Shown here in pieces: positions 18,056 through 26,882 of a stretch of 64,000 nucleotides of DNA. Position numbers and translations under genes: made by a program. This stretch comes from Brevundimonas sp. MYb52 (GTDB lineage Bacteria; Pseudomonadota; Alphaproteobacteria; Caulobacterales; Caulobacteraceae). Positions within the stretch are counted from its first letter, which is position 1. Each line of letters opens with the position of its first letter. Under the pieces are notes generated by a model. That model had not been told where the DNA came from. It worked only from the letters and a program-made list of their open reading frames with translations, and made no database searches. The DNA lies in the NCBI RefSeq assembly GCF_002979535.1, contig NZ_PCPB01000001.1, positions 62,001-126,000 on the forward strand, written 5' to 3'.

Positions 18056-18820
18056 CTAGGCCTTGGGAGACGTCATTTCGGAGCCACCGACTCGGATGAC
18101 CTCTCCCAGCAGCACGTCCAACTCGGCAGCGAAGTTTACTTGAATAGCCGTTGGAAGATCCTCACGAGGCCTAATCGGCGAGTGGAGGTGTGCGTCCGCG
18201 ATTTTTCTTAGCGAGCCCTGTAGACGCTGCATTATTTCTTTGAATGATTTCGATTGTTTCGGCCCGCCGTAGTTGTTCGCGACCTCGTCGAACGTCTTGA
18301 AACCGAGGACGGGGGGAACATGGTCTAAGATTGTGCGCAGAAGCATCGCTGTAGAGAAGTGGCAACGGTTTTCAGCAACCACGTTCATCTCGCGACAGAG
18401 CTCCACCAGCCTCGCAAAGTCCCATTTGCCGCCAGAAAGTCCCTGCAACGCCTTGATGCGCACTAGGGCCACGTAGGGACGGTCGGCTGAGGAAATCGGT
18501 GGCAACGTTGCCTTCGTGTGTTTCCGTTGGACTGCGCGAGTAGCCGCTTGCACAATCTGTGAAGCCTCCTCGACCGAAGCGTAGGAAGGCCCGCCTGCGA
18601 AGCTGCTTGACCCAGAATTCACTGCGCGCTGCAGGTTCGAGGAATATTCATTTAGTCGCCCCAGTTCGTCATCGAGGATCGCCTTCGCCTCGATTGCGAA
18701 TGCCTTAAATTTGGCGGCGTGTTTAGACGGCAAGAACAGTCCTGACATACTGCCGCCCTTCACAAACAAGGGGAGCAGCGCATTCATCTCTTCCGCAATA
18801 CGATTCAGCTCTTCGATCAT
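18056..18820 (-). CDS. Orphan protein with a possible HEPN-like RX4H motif
   Basis: 254 residues, no family I can name. Base composition is clearly less GC-rich than both neighbours, suggesting transfer. The N-terminal ~100 residues are helical, with a Ser/Gly linker (NSGSSSFAGG). The C-terminal half is a helical domain ending NFAAELDVLLGEVIRVGG. It contains R162-TILD-H167, an RX4H arrangement typical of HEPN ribonucleases, followed by VPPVLGF and IADAHLH. The start ATG at 18818-18820 is chosen because upstream codons overlap the divergent DUF817 gene. The HEPN reading is inference. Confidence 0.7.
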   Translation of the reverse strand: MIEELNRIAEEMNALLPLFVKGGSMSGLFLPSKHAAKFKAFAIEAKAILDDELGRLNEYSSNLQRAVNSGSSSFAGGPSYASVEEASQIVQAATRAVQRKHTKATLPPISSADRPYVALVRIKALQGLSGGKWDFARLVELCREMNVVAENRCHFSTAMLLRTILDHVPPVLGFKTFDEVANNYGGPKQSKSFKEIMQRLQGSLRKIADAHLHSPIRPREDLPTAIQVNFAAELDVLLGEVIRVGGSEMTSPKA

Positions 18821-18862
18821 AAGCTGGACCGTAGACGAGTGACCGCCAACGTGAAATCGCCC

Positions 18863-19744
18863 ATGACCCCATCCCCCCGTCTTCCGCTCGAAGTCTGGGG
18901 CCGTCGTCTGATGGCTCGCGCGGAGGCGTGGGCGGATCGGTCGCGGGGGCGGCGGTATGCCTATGAGTTTCTGTGGTTCGGGCTGAAGCAGGGGTGGGCC
19001 TGTCTGTTCGGCGGGGCGATGCTGGGGCTGATCCTGGCGACCTATCTGGTCTGGCCGGTGCTTTGGCCGGAAGGGGCGGCGCCGGTGTCGCGCTATGACG
19101 TTCTGGTGGTCGGGGCGCTGGGGATACAGGCGCTGATGCTGGCCTTTAAGCTGGAGAGCTGGGAGGAGGCGCGGGTCATCTTCCTGTTCCATGTGGCCGG
19201 AACGATCATGGAGCTGTTCAAGACCTATCACGGGTCATGGATCTACCCGGAGGCGTCTGTGCTGCGGATCGGGGCCGTGCCGCTGTTCTCGGGCTTCATG
19301 TATGCGGCGGTGGGCAGTTACATCGCGCGGGTGCAGCGCATCTTCCATATCCGGGTGCGGAACTATCCGCCGCTGTGGACGACCTGGGTTCTGGCGGCGG
19401 CCATCTATGTCAACTTCTTCGCCCATCACTGGCTGCCGGACGTGCGGATCGCGCTGTTTGCGGCCACCGTGCTGCTGTTCGGGCGGGGCTGGTTCTACTT
19501 CACCGCCGACCGGACGCGGCGGTCGATGCCGCTGCTGCTGGGCTATGGGCTGGTGGCGCTGTTCATCTGGTTCGCGGAGAACCTGGGGACGTTCGCGCGG
19601 GCTTGGGTCTATCCGGGGCAGGAGGGCGGATGGGAGATGGTCAGCGTGAACAAGCTGGGGGCGTGGTTCCTGCTGATGATCATCTCGGTGGTGCTGGTGT
19701 CGCTGGTGCACCGGCCGGAGGAGGAGCCCCGCGCGTCGGCCTAG
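18863..19744 (+). CDS. DUF817 family integral membrane protein
   Basis: 293-residue protein with about eight hydrophobic segments (for example LFGGAMLGLILATYLVWPVL, TTWVLAAAIYVNFF and WFLLMIISVVLVSLV). Conserved-looking motifs are FHVAGTIMELFKT, SWIYPE, PLFSGFMYAAVGSYIARV, and ENLGTFARAWVYPGQ. This is the DUF817/COG3739 family, of unknown function. GTG codons at 18839 and 18851 could also start it; I use the first ATG. Its 3' end overlaps the convergent nitroreductase by 4 bases. Confidence 0.82.
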   Translation: MTPSPRLPLEVWGRRLMARAEAWADRSRGRRYAYEFLWFGLKQGWACLFGGAMLGLILATYLVWPVLWPEGAAPVSRYDVLVVGALGIQALMLAFKLESWEEARVIFLFHVAGTIMELFKTYHGSWIYPEASVLRIGAVPLFSGFMYAAVGSYIARVQRIFHIRVRNYPPLWTTWVLAAAIYVNFFAHHWLPDVRIALFAATVLLFGRGWFYFTADRTRRSMPLLLGYGLVALFIWFAENLGTFARAWVYPGQEGGWEMVSVNKLGAWFLLMIISVVLVSLVHRPEEEPRASA

Positions 19745-20337
19745 GGCCGCCGCTCGACCTTGTGGGCCATGTTGGGGCGGGGGCGCTCCAGCGGGGCTTC
19801 GGTGACGGTGCCCAGGTGGATGAAGCCGGCGATGGTCTCGCCGTCCTTGACGCCGAACAGGGCGACGGCGGCGGGGTCGTAGGAATACCAGTCGGTGATC
19901 CAGCTGGCCGAATAGCCCAGGGCGTCGGCGGCGTGTTCGATATTCATGCAGACGGCGCCGGCGGACAGCTGCTGCTCCCAGACCGGGACCTTGTGGCCCT
20001 GGATCGGCGTCGAGACGACCATGATGGTCAGGGGCGGATTGGCCAGCTTGGCGAGGACGGCCAGGTCCTTGTCGACGCGGTTCTGGGTCTCGGCCAGGGC
20101 GGCGAGGGCTTCGGACAGGTCGGCGCGGCTCTGCGGGCCGAGAACCACGAAGCGCCAGGGGAAGAGCTTGCCGTGGTCGGGGGTGCGGGCGCCCAGGTGC
20201 AGGATCTGCTCGATCTCGGCCTCGGACGGGCCGGGGGCGCTCAGAAGCTGGGCCGAGGCCGAGCGGCGGGTCGCCAGACGGGACAGGATCGCGTCCGAAC
20301 GGACGGGCAGGGGCAGGGCGGCGTTCAGATCGGTCAT
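19741..20337 (-). CDS. Nitroreductase family protein (YdjA-like)
   Basis: 198-residue FMN-dependent oxidoreductase of the nitroreductase fold. ILSRLATRRSASAQ is the N-terminal Arg-Ser FMN contact. GARTPDHGKLFPWRFVVL is typical of the minimal YdjA subgroup. NIEHAADALGYSASWITDW precedes the C-terminal GFIHLGT. The natural substrate is unknown. Confidence 0.9.
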   Translation of the reverse strand: MTDLNAALPLPVRSDAILSRLATRRSASAQLLSAPGPSEAEIEQILHLGARTPDHGKLFPWRFVVLGPQSRADLSEALAALAETQNRVDKDLAVLAKLANPPLTIMVVSTPIQGHKVPVWEQQLSAGAVCMNIEHAADALGYSASWITDWYSYDPAAVALFGVKDGETIAGFIHLGTVTEAPLERPRPNMAHKVERRP

Positions 20338-20382
20338 GCCGTCTAGCTAGGATTTTGCAGCGCCCGGCGCCATAGCGGAGGG

Positions 20383-21012
20383 ATGCACGATATCGCCGAC
20401 ATCAAGCCCCGCTGGGCCGAAGACCTGCCCGAGACGCCAAAATGGCAGAGCCACGGCGACAGCGTCCTGATCGACACGCCGTGGATGACGGTGACGCGGC
20501 ACCCGGCGACGGCGCCGACGGGGGCGCCCGCCGACTATGTGGCCATGCGCCCCAAGAACGTCGGAACCGGGGTCCTGCCGCTGCATGACGACGGGACGGT
20601 GACCCTGGTGGGGCAGCATCGCTTCACCCTGATGCGCTATTCCTGGGAGATGCCGGAGGGCGGGGCGCCGATGGACGAGGACCCGTTCGACGCCGTGCGT
20701 CGCGAACTGGCCGAGGAGGCCGGGCTGGCGGCGGAACACTGGCGCGCGGCGCTGGATCTGGACCTGTCGAACTCGATCACCGACGAGCGGGCCATGACCT
20801 GGGTGGCCTGGGGACTGAGCGCGGTTCCGGTGGACCCTGACCCGACCGAGGTGATCGTATCAGTGCGGGCGCCTTTCCGCGAGCTGTTGCGCGAGATCGA
20901 GCGCGGGGCGGTTCGCGACGGCCTGACGGTGGCGACGGCCTACAAGGCCTACCATATGGCCCGCGAAGGCGTGCTGCCCGCCGCGCTGGCGCGGGCCATG
21001 CTGGGGGCGTAG
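20383..21012 (+). CDS. NUDIX hydrolase
   Basis: 209-residue NUDIX hydrolase of the ADP-ribose-pyrophosphatase-like type. The Nudix box is present: GGAPMDED followed by AVRRELAEEAGL. LVGQHRFTLMRYSWEMPEG precedes it, as in ADP-sugar hydrolases. Substrate is inferred only. It is divergent from the nitroreductase, with 45 bases between, and is followed 28 bases later by cysE. Confidence 0.9.
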   Translation: MHDIADIKPRWAEDLPETPKWQSHGDSVLIDTPWMTVTRHPATAPTGAPADYVAMRPKNVGTGVLPLHDDGTVTLVGQHRFTLMRYSWEMPEGGAPMDEDPFDAVRRELAEEAGLAAEHWRAALDLDLSNSITDERAMTWVAWGLSAVPVDPDPTEVIVSVRAPFRELLREIERGAVRDGLTVATAYKAYHMAREGVLPAALARAMLGA

Positions 21013-21040
21013 GATCGCCTGCAAGGAAACGGGAGGCCCG

Positions 21041-21862
21041 ATGGCCAAGCTGGAAATCGTGCCGCAACAGCCGGACCTGTGGATGCAACTGCGCGCCGCA
21101 GCCGAGGAGGCCGCGCGCGAGGAGCCGCGTCTGGCCTCGCAGTTGAACGCCGTGGTGCTGGCGCATGACGATTTCGCAGGCGCGCTGAGCTTCCAGATCG
21201 CGCGCAAGCTGGGCGACGCCGAACTGGGGGCCATGTCGCTGCGCGAGGTGGCGCTGTCGGCCTTTGCGGCCGATCCCGGTATCCTGGCGGCGGCGGAGGC
21301 CGACCTGAAGGCGGTGCAGGACCGCGATCCGGCGATCCGGTCGCTGTTGCAGCCCTTCATGTATTTCAAGGGGTTCCAGGCGCTGCAGGCGTGGCGGGTG
21401 GCCCATTGGCTGTGGGCGCAGGACCGCGACACCCTGGCCTTCCACTTCCAGAGCCGGATTTCGGAACTGTTCCAGTTGGACATCCACCCGGCGGCGAAGA
21501 TCGGCTCGGGCGTCTTCGTCGACCACGGCACCGGCATCGTCATCGGCGAGACGGCGGTGGTGGGCGACGAGGTGTCGATGCTGCACGCCGTGACCCTGGG
21601 CGGGACCGGGGCCGAGCGCGGCGACCGTCACCCCAAGATCGGCCGCGGCGTCCTGCTGGGGGCGGGAGCCAAGGTGCTGGGCAATATCGTGGTCGGGGAC
21701 TACGCCAAGGTGGCCTCGGGCTCGGTGGTGCTGAAGCCGGTGCCGGCGGGCTGCACGGTCGCCGGTGTGCCGGCAAGGGTCGTGGCCTGTCCGACCGACG
21801 CGGCGCCCGCCCGGACCATGGACCACACCCTGGCCGACATCGCCTATGATTTCGTGATCTGA
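21041..21862 (+). CDS. cysE: Serine O-acetyltransferase
   Basis: 273-residue hexapeptide-repeat acetyltransferase that makes O-acetylserine for cysteine synthesis. The helical N-domain is followed by a left-handed beta helix: DIHPAAKIGSGVFVDHGTG with catalytic His, VIGETAVVGDEVSMLHAVTLGGTG, and the PARVV exit. GGGAGG lies 4 bases upstream of the ATG. With the cystathionine genes at 12165-14751, the host has both direct sulfhydrylation and reverse transsulfuration precursors. Confidence 0.94.
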   Translation: MAKLEIVPQQPDLWMQLRAAAEEAAREEPRLASQLNAVVLAHDDFAGALSFQIARKLGDAELGAMSLREVALSAFAADPGILAAAEADLKAVQDRDPAIRSLLQPFMYFKGFQALQAWRVAHWLWAQDRDTLAFHFQSRISELFQLDIHPAAKIGSGVFVDHGTGIVIGETAVVGDEVSMLHAVTLGGTGAERGDRHPKIGRGVLLGAGAKVLGNIVVGDYAKVASGSVVLKPVPAGCTVAGVPARVVACPTDAAPARTMDHTLADIAYDFVI

Positions 21863-21955
21863 GGCGGCTGCCTGTGGACGCCCGATACGCGGGCTTCCCT
21901 TGAGGGGGCGGGTTCTTTAGGTTCCGCCGTCAACGACACCAACGAGGCTACCCCC

Positions 21956-22165
21956 GTGAAAGAATCTGATCTGAAGCGCGTCGAGACGCACCTGAAGCGC
22001 ACCTTCAACCACGGCGGCATCAAGGTGAAGGCCCGCAAGGTCGCCGACTCCGCCGAGGTCTATGTCGATGACGAGTTCATCGGCGTGGTGTTCGAGGACG
22101 AGGACGAGGCCGGCTCGTTCATGTTCGAGATGGCGATCCTGGCCGAAGACCTGCCGCAGGACTAA
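21956..22165 (+). CDS. DUF3126 family protein
   Basis: 69-residue acidic protein typical of alphaproteobacteria; function unknown. It reads VKESDLKRVETHLKRTF from a GTG start, with KVKARKVADSAEVYVDDEFIG in the middle and an acidic C-terminal half (FEDEDEAGSF). GAGG about 8 bases upstream supports the GTG at 21956. A strong terminator follows. Confidence 0.88.
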   Translation: MKESDLKRVETHLKRTFNHGGIKVKARKVADSAEVYVDDEFIGVVFEDEDEAGSFMFEMAILAEDLPQD

Positions 22166-22204
22166 GGCTGCGCTTCCAGAGGTTGCTCTGGACAGCACGC
22201 ACGA

Positions 22205-22237
22205 AAAAGGCCGGAGGGGCGAACCCTCCGGCCTTTT
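22205..22237. terminator. Bidirectional terminator after DUF3126
   Basis: A perfect 14-bp stem (22205-22218 with 22224-22237) with a GCGAA loop has A- and T-rich ends. It serves the DUF3126 gene and the convergent Ala/Lys/Pro-rich gene. Confidence 0.92.
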
Positions 22238-22251
22238 GTCGTTTCAGACGA

Positions 22252-22788
22252 TCACCAGCCGAACAGGCGGGCGAAGAAGCCCTTCTTCTTTTCAGGCTGG
22301 GGCGCAGCGGCGGCGGGGGCCGGTTGCGGAGCGGGCGCAGGCTTGGGCGCTTCGACCGGCTTGGGAGCCGGGGCGGGCGCGGCGGCGACCGGGGCTGCCG
22401 CCGGAGCGGCGGCGGGCTTCGGTGCAGCAGTCTTGGGCGCAGTTGCGGCCTTGGGAGCGGCGGCCTTCTTCGGGGCGGCTGGCTTGGCGGCGGCGGCCTT
22501 CGGAGCGGCGGTCTTTGCCGCCGGCTTGGCGGCCTTGGGCGCAGCGGCCTTTACAGCCGGAGCCTTGGCAGCGGCCTTGGCGGCGGGTTTCGCGGCCGTC
22601 TTGGGCGCAGCGGCCTTCACGGCGGGCTTGGCGGCAGCGGCCTTGGGCGCGGCGGTTTTCGGCGCGGCCTTCGGTTTTGCAGCGGCCTTGGGCGCCGCAG
22701 CGCTCGACTTTGCCGCCGGTTTCGGCTTGGAAGCGGCAGGCGCCGCTTTCGGCGTAGAAGATTTCGACTCAGACGGTGCTTTAGCCAT
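22252..22788 (-). CDS. Ala/Lys/Pro-rich histone H1-like protein
   Basis: 178 residues built almost wholly of Ala, Pro and Lys in irregular AAPKAA/AKPA-type repeats, ending in KKKGFFARLFGW. The Lys-rich part (residues 1-115) resembles H1-like or Hc1/Hc2-type nucleoid proteins. The next 45 residues lose Lys and become Ala/Pro with little charge. The C-terminal hydrophobic/basic FFARLFGW could contact membrane or a partner. No folded domain is visible. Function is inferred from composition only; a TonB-like spacer is an alternative. Confidence 0.7.
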   Translation of the reverse strand: MAKAPSESKSSTPKAAPAASKPKPAAKSSAAAPKAAAKPKAAPKTAAPKAAAAKPAVKAAAPKTAAKPAAKAAAKAPAVKAAAPKAAKPAAKTAAPKAAAAKPAAPKKAAAPKAATAPKTAAPKPAAAPAAAPVAAAPAPAPKPVEAPKPAPAPQPAPAAAAPQPEKKKGFFARLFGW

Positions 22789-22870
22789 GGATACCCCGAC
22801 CCTTAAATGGACACGGGCATTCCGTACGCCCGCACGCGTTGCGATTCGTCATAATAACGGTGTTTGAGAA

Positions 22871-23737
22871 ATGTCCGAGTCCGCTCTTCAGGTAATCGCA
22901 CGCGGCGAGCGCGAGCCCGCGGAGGCCGCCGCCGCCATGATCGACGCCGACCCCATGCTGGAAAACGCCACCTATTCGATCCTGGAAGAGGACGAGGACA
23001 AGGGCGTCTGGCGCATCGACGCCTTCCCGACCAGCGATGAAGAAGCCGAGGGGGTCGCTCAAATCCTGCGCGCGACGCCGGGCCTGGAAGTGATCGTCGA
23101 GAAGCTGGCCGACGCCGACTGGCTGGCCATGAGCCTGTCGGGCCTGCCGCCGGTCGAGGCCGGGCGCTTCTTCGTCTATGGCGCGCATGATCAGGGCAAG
23201 ATCCCCGAGGGTCGGGTCAATCTGAAGATCGATGCCGGCGCGGCGTTCGGCACCGGCCACCACGGCACCACGGTCGGCTGTCTGGAAGCCTTCGACAACC
23301 TGCTGGCGACCGAGAGCTTTGAGAAGGTGCTGGACGTCGGCTGCGGCACGGGCGTTCTGGCTATTGCGGCGGCGAAAACGGGCTCGCCCATCGCTGTCGG
23401 CACCGACATCGACGAGCCCTCGGCCCGCATCGCCAACGAGAACGCCCAGATCAACGACGCCAAGTGCGAGTTCTATTTCGCCGACGGCCTGAGCGACGCG
23501 CGCATCGCCCTGCACGCCCCCTATGATCTGGTCTTCGCCAACATTCTGGCCGCGCCTCTGGTCTTCCTGGCGCCCGAGATCGGCCAGGCGCTGAAGTCGG
23601 GCGGGGTCGCCATCCTGTCGGGCCTGCTGCGCACTCAGGAAGAGCGCATTCTGGAAGCCTATCTGCCGCTGGGCTTCGTGGTGGAGCAGACCATTCACCA
23701 TGATGCGTGGACTGCGCTGCAACTGCGGATGAAGTAG
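22871..23737 (+). CDS. prmA: Ribosomal protein L11 methyltransferase
   Basis: 288-residue SAM-dependent methyltransferase that trimethylates L11. The C-terminal domain has [16 protein letters not shown], then motif [18 protein letters not shown], an acidic motif II (GTDIDEPSA) and [11 protein letters not shown] in place of the NPP motif, as in PrmA. The N-terminal ~100 residues form the L11-recognition domain. It is divergent from the Ala/Lys-rich gene. Confidence 0.93.
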   Translation: MSESALQVIARGEREPAEAAAAMIDADPMLENATYSILEEDEDKGVWRIDAFPTSDEEAEGVAQILRATPGLEVIVEKLADADWLAMSLSGLPPVEAGRFFVYGAHDQGKIPEGRVNLKIDAGAAFGTGHHGTTVGCLEAFDNLLATESFEKVLDVGCGTGVLAIAAAKTGSPIAVGTDIDEPSARIANENAQINDAKCEFYFADGLSDARIALHAPYDLVFANILAAPLVFLAPEIGQALKSGGVAILSGLLRTQEERILEAYLPLGFVVEQTIHHDAWTALQLRMK

Positions 23738-23748
23738 GGGCGAGGTTT

Positions 23749-23891
23749 CCCTTCTCCCCTTGTGGGAGAAGGTGGCCCGTCAGGGCCGGATGAGGGGTCT
23801 CGCGACCGTGGATGAAGGGGCTGGGCAAATGCCGAGAAACCCCTCATCCGTCTCGCTTCGCGAGCCACCTTCTCCCACAAGGGGAGAAGGG
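23749..23891. repeat. Long inverted repeat element between prmA and pepP
   Basis: Perfect 28-bp arms at 23749-23776 and 23864-23891 face each other; each has an internal TTCTCCC-CTTGT-GGGAGAA hairpin. Inner arms GGATGAGGGG/CCCCTCATCC extend the pairing. This is a common alphaproteobacterial intergenic repeat, MITE- or REP-like, filling the whole gap. Confidence 0.85.
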
Positions 23892-23905
23892 TGTAAGGAC
23901 CCTTC

Positions 23906-25729
23906 ATGCGCCAGACATTCGACGAAACCACCGAGCCGTCCTTCGGGGCCAAGCATCTGCCCCTGCTGCGGGCGAAGATGGCCGAGCAGGGCCTGGACGG
24001 CCTGCTGGTCCCGCACGAGGACGAGCATCAGAACGAATACCTGCCCGACGCCAGCGAGCGTCTGGCCTGGGTCAGCGGCTTCACCGGCTCGGCCGGGGCG
24101 GGCGTGGTGCTGATGGACCGGGCGGCGGTCTTCGTCGACGGCCGCTATACGGTGCAGGCCAAGGCCCAGACGGATGCGGCCCTGTTCGAGCGGGTCGAGC
24201 TGAACCGCCTGGCCGCTTGGCTGGAGGGCCTGAGCGCGGGTTCGGTCATCGGCTATGATCCGCGCCTGCACAGCCCGGACGCCTTGGCGACCCTGCGTGC
24301 GGCGGTCGAGAAGGCCGGAGCGACGCTGAAGGCCGTTGAACCCAACCCCATCGACCTGGCCTGGGGCGACGCCCGCCCGGCCCAGCCGCAGGCGCCGGTG
24401 GCGCCACACGACGATCGCTACACGGGCGAGAACGCCGCGCTGAAACGCGCCCGCATCGGTCAGGCTATCGCCGCCAAGGGCGCCGACGTGGCGGTGCTGA
24501 CCTCGCCGTCGTCGCTGGCCTGGCTGTTCAATATTCGCGGCGGCGACGTGATCCGGACGCCCCTGCCGCTGGGTCAGGCGGTGGTGAAGGCGGACGGGAC
24601 CGCCAAGGTCTTCCTCGACCCGGCCAAGGTGACGAACGAACTGCCCGGCTGGCTGGGCGACGCGGTGACGCTGGAGGCGCCCGAGGCTCTGCCCGCCGCC
24701 CTGGACGCTCTGTCGGGGCAGAAGGTGCTGATTGATCCAGCCGTGTCCTCGGCCTGGTATTTCGACCGGCTGGAAACGGCGGGCGCGAGCATCGTTCGCG
24801 GCATGGACCCCTGCGCCCTGCCGCGCGCCCAGAAGAACGACGTCGAGATCGAGGGCAGTCGTCAGGCGCACATCCGTGACGGCGCGGCCCTGACCCGTTT
24901 CCTGCACTGGGTCGATACGGTCGCTCAGGTTGAGCTGCCTGACGAGCGGGCGGTGGTCGAGGCGCTGGAGGGCTTCCGCGAGGCGACCGGGATGCTGAAG
25001 GATCTGTCGTTCGACACCATCGCCGGGGTCGGGCCGAACGGCGCCCTGCCGCACTACAAGCCCGTCGGGGCCAAGATCCGGCCGATGGAGGCGGGCTCGC
25101 TTCTGCTGGTGGACGGCGGCGGTCAGTATCTGGACGGGACCACGGATGTGACCCGCACCATGGCCATCGGCGAGGGCACGGCGGACCAGCGCCGGATGTT
25201 CACCCTGGTGCTTAAGGGCCACATCGCCATGGCGGTGATCCGTTTCCCCGCCGGGACGACGGGGCACCAACTGGATGCCGTGGCGCGCCAGCCGCTGTGG
25301 AACGCGGGCTTCGACTTCGATCACGGCACCGGTCACGGCGTCGGGTCCTATCTGGGCGTGCATGAGGGGCCGCAGCGCATCGCCCCCTACGTCAACACCC
25401 AGCCGCTGCTGACCGGCATGATCCTGTCGAACGAGCCGGGCTATTATCGCGAAGGCGAGTGGGGCATCCGCATCGAGACCCTGCAGGTCGTGACGGCTCC
25501 GGCCCAGGTGCCGGGCGGCGAGCGGGCCATGCACGGCTTTGAGCAGCTGACCCTGGCGCCGCTGGATCGCAGACTGATCGATGTCGCTTTGCTGACGGCG
25601 GACGAGCGGGCCTATGTGGACGCCTATCACGCCGAGGTTCTGGCCAAGGTCGGGCCTCTGTTGGCCGAGGGCGTGCAGAAGGACGAGGCGGCGCTAGAAT
25701 GGCTGAAGGCGCAGACGGCGCCGCTGTAG
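23906..25729 (+). CDS. Aminopeptidase P family (Xaa-Pro aminopeptidase, M24B)
   Basis: 607-residue three-domain M24B metallopeptidase that removes N-terminal residues before proline. Two creatinase-like N-terminal domains (VLMDRAAVFVDGRYT marks the first) precede a pita-bread catalytic domain. Metal ligands are visible in LLVDGGGQYLDGTTDVTRT (two Asp), in the HGTGHGVGSYLGVHEGP His segment, and in NEPGYYREGEWGIRIE (two Glu). Length matches the long eukaryote-like APP1 type. AAGGA precedes the ATG. Confidence 0.93.
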   Translation: MRQTFDETTEPSFGAKHLPLLRAKMAEQGLDGLLVPHEDEHQNEYLPDASERLAWVSGFTGSAGAGVVLMDRAAVFVDGRYTVQAKAQTDAALFERVELNRLAAWLEGLSAGSVIGYDPRLHSPDALATLRAAVEKAGATLKAVEPNPIDLAWGDARPAQPQAPVAPHDDRYTGENAALKRARIGQAIAAKGADVAVLTSPSSLAWLFNIRGGDVIRTPLPLGQAVVKADGTAKVFLDPAKVTNELPGWLGDAVTLEAPEALPAALDALSGQKVLIDPAVSSAWYFDRLETAGASIVRGMDPCALPRAQKNDVEIEGSRQAHIRDGAALTRFLHWVDTVAQVELPDERAVVEALEGFREATGMLKDLSFDTIAGVGPNGALPHYKPVGAKIRPMEAGSLLLVDGGGQYLDGTTDVTRTMAIGEGTADQRRMFTLVLKGHIAMAVIRFPAGTTGHQLDAVARQPLWNAGFDFDHGTGHGVGSYLGVHEGPQRIAPYVNTQPLLTGMILSNEPGYYREGEWGIRIETLQVVTAPAQVPGGERAMHGFEQLTLAPLDRRLIDVALLTADERAYVDAYHAEVLAKVGPLLAEGVQKDEAALEWLKAQTAPL

Positions 25730-25733
25730 GGTC

Positions 25734-26102
25734 ATGATCGGCGCCATCGCCCTGCTGCTCGTCTGCCAACTGGCGGGCGAGGTCATCCACCGGCTGACGG
25801 GCTTGCCCCTGCCGGGATCGGTGATCGGCATGGTGCTGTTGCTGGCTTGGCTGGCGCTGGTTCCGCGCGAGCGGCTGACGCTGACCCAGGTGACGGGCTG
25901 GTTGACGGCGCATCTGTCGATCATGTTCGTGCCCGCCGCCGTCGGCCTGATGGAGGAGGGGGCGATCCTGTCGCGATACGGCCTCGGCATTGTCGTGGCG
26001 GTGGCGATCTCGACCCTGCTGACCCTGGCGGTGACGGCCCTGGTGTTCCGGGCAGTGGCGGGGCGCGAGGAGCCGGACGGGGAAGAGGAAGGCGCATCGT
26101 GA
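25734..26102 (+). CDS. CidA/LrgA family holin-like membrane protein
   Basis: 122-residue protein with four hydrophobic helices and a basic loop. GEVIHRLTGLPLPGSVIGM is the CidA/LrgA signature and VPAAVGLMEEG follows. The acidic tail (REEPDGEEEGAS) is cytoplasmic. Such proteins modulate murein hydrolase export or pyruvate-related metabolite flux. Its TGA overlaps the GTG of the LrgB partner. Confidence 0.9.
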   Translation: MIGAIALLLVCQLAGEVIHRLTGLPLPGSVIGMVLLLAWLALVPRERLTLTQVTGWLTAHLSIMFVPAAVGLMEEGAILSRYGLGIVVAVAISTLLTLAVTALVFRAVAGREEPDGEEEGAS

Positions 26103-26791
26103 GCGATCTGATCGCGACGCCCCTGCTGTGGCTGGCGGTGACGCTGGTGGTGTTCGAGGCGGCTGACATCCTGTCGCGGCGCAGCGGGCGCCATCCGCTG
26201 TGCCATCCGGTGTTGCTGGCGACGCCGGTGCTGATCAGCGTCCTACTGGCGACCAAGACCCCTTATCCGACCTATGCCGAAGCGACGCAGGTGCTGGGCT
26301 TCCTGCTGGGACCGGCGGTGGTGGGGCTGGCCGTGCCGATCTGGGCGCAGCGGGCGACGATCCGGCGGCTGGCCAAGCCGCTGACCTGCGCCCTGTTGGC
26401 CGGGGCTGTGACGGCCATCGTCAGCGCCGTGGGCATTGTCTGGCTGTTCGGGGCGCCGGTCGAGATCATGGCCTCCATCGCACCGCGCGCCACGACCACG
26501 CCGGTCGGCATGGCGGTGGCCTCGCAGCTGGGCGGCATCCCGGCCCTGGCGGCGGTGATCGTGCTGATGTCCGGCGTGTTCGGGGCGATGACGGCGACGC
26601 CGCTGCTGAACCTGTTGAGGATCAAGGACTGGCGGGCGCGGGGCTTTGCGGTCGGGGTGTCGGCCCACGGCTTCGGCGCCGCGCGGGCGTTTCAGGTGGA
26701 TCAGACAGCGGGCGCCTTCGCCAGCCTGGGCATGGCGCTGAACGCGGTAGCGACGGCGACCATCCTGTCCATCGTGGCCAGTCTGATCTGA
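26099..26791 (+). CDS. LrgB/CidB family membrane protein
   Basis: 230-residue polytopic protein, partner of the preceding CidA/LrgA gene. Motifs: HPVLLATPVLISVLLA, LGFLLGPAVVGLAVPIW, SIAPRATTTPVGMAVA, LMSGVFGAM and GVSAHGFGAARAF. The start is set at GTG 26099-26101, which overlaps the upstream stop as GTGA; an upstream extension of the same frame would run through the CidA gene and is rejected. Confidence 0.92.
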   Translation: MSDLIATPLLWLAVTLVVFEAADILSRRSGRHPLCHPVLLATPVLISVLLATKTPYPTYAEATQVLGFLLGPAVVGLAVPIWAQRATIRRLAKPLTCALLAGAVTAIVSAVGIVWLFGAPVEIMASIAPRATTTPVGMAVASQLGGIPALAAVIVLMSGVFGAMTATPLLNLLRIKDWRARGFAVGVSAHGFGAARAFQVDQTAGAFASLGMALNAVATATILSIVASLI

Positions 26792-26882
26792 GTGGGCCCC
26801 TTGAAATAAGGCCATACGGCGCCCATCTGAAGAGCGTCGGCGAATGCGCCGCCGACCCCATCACATCATAAGGAATGCGCGG

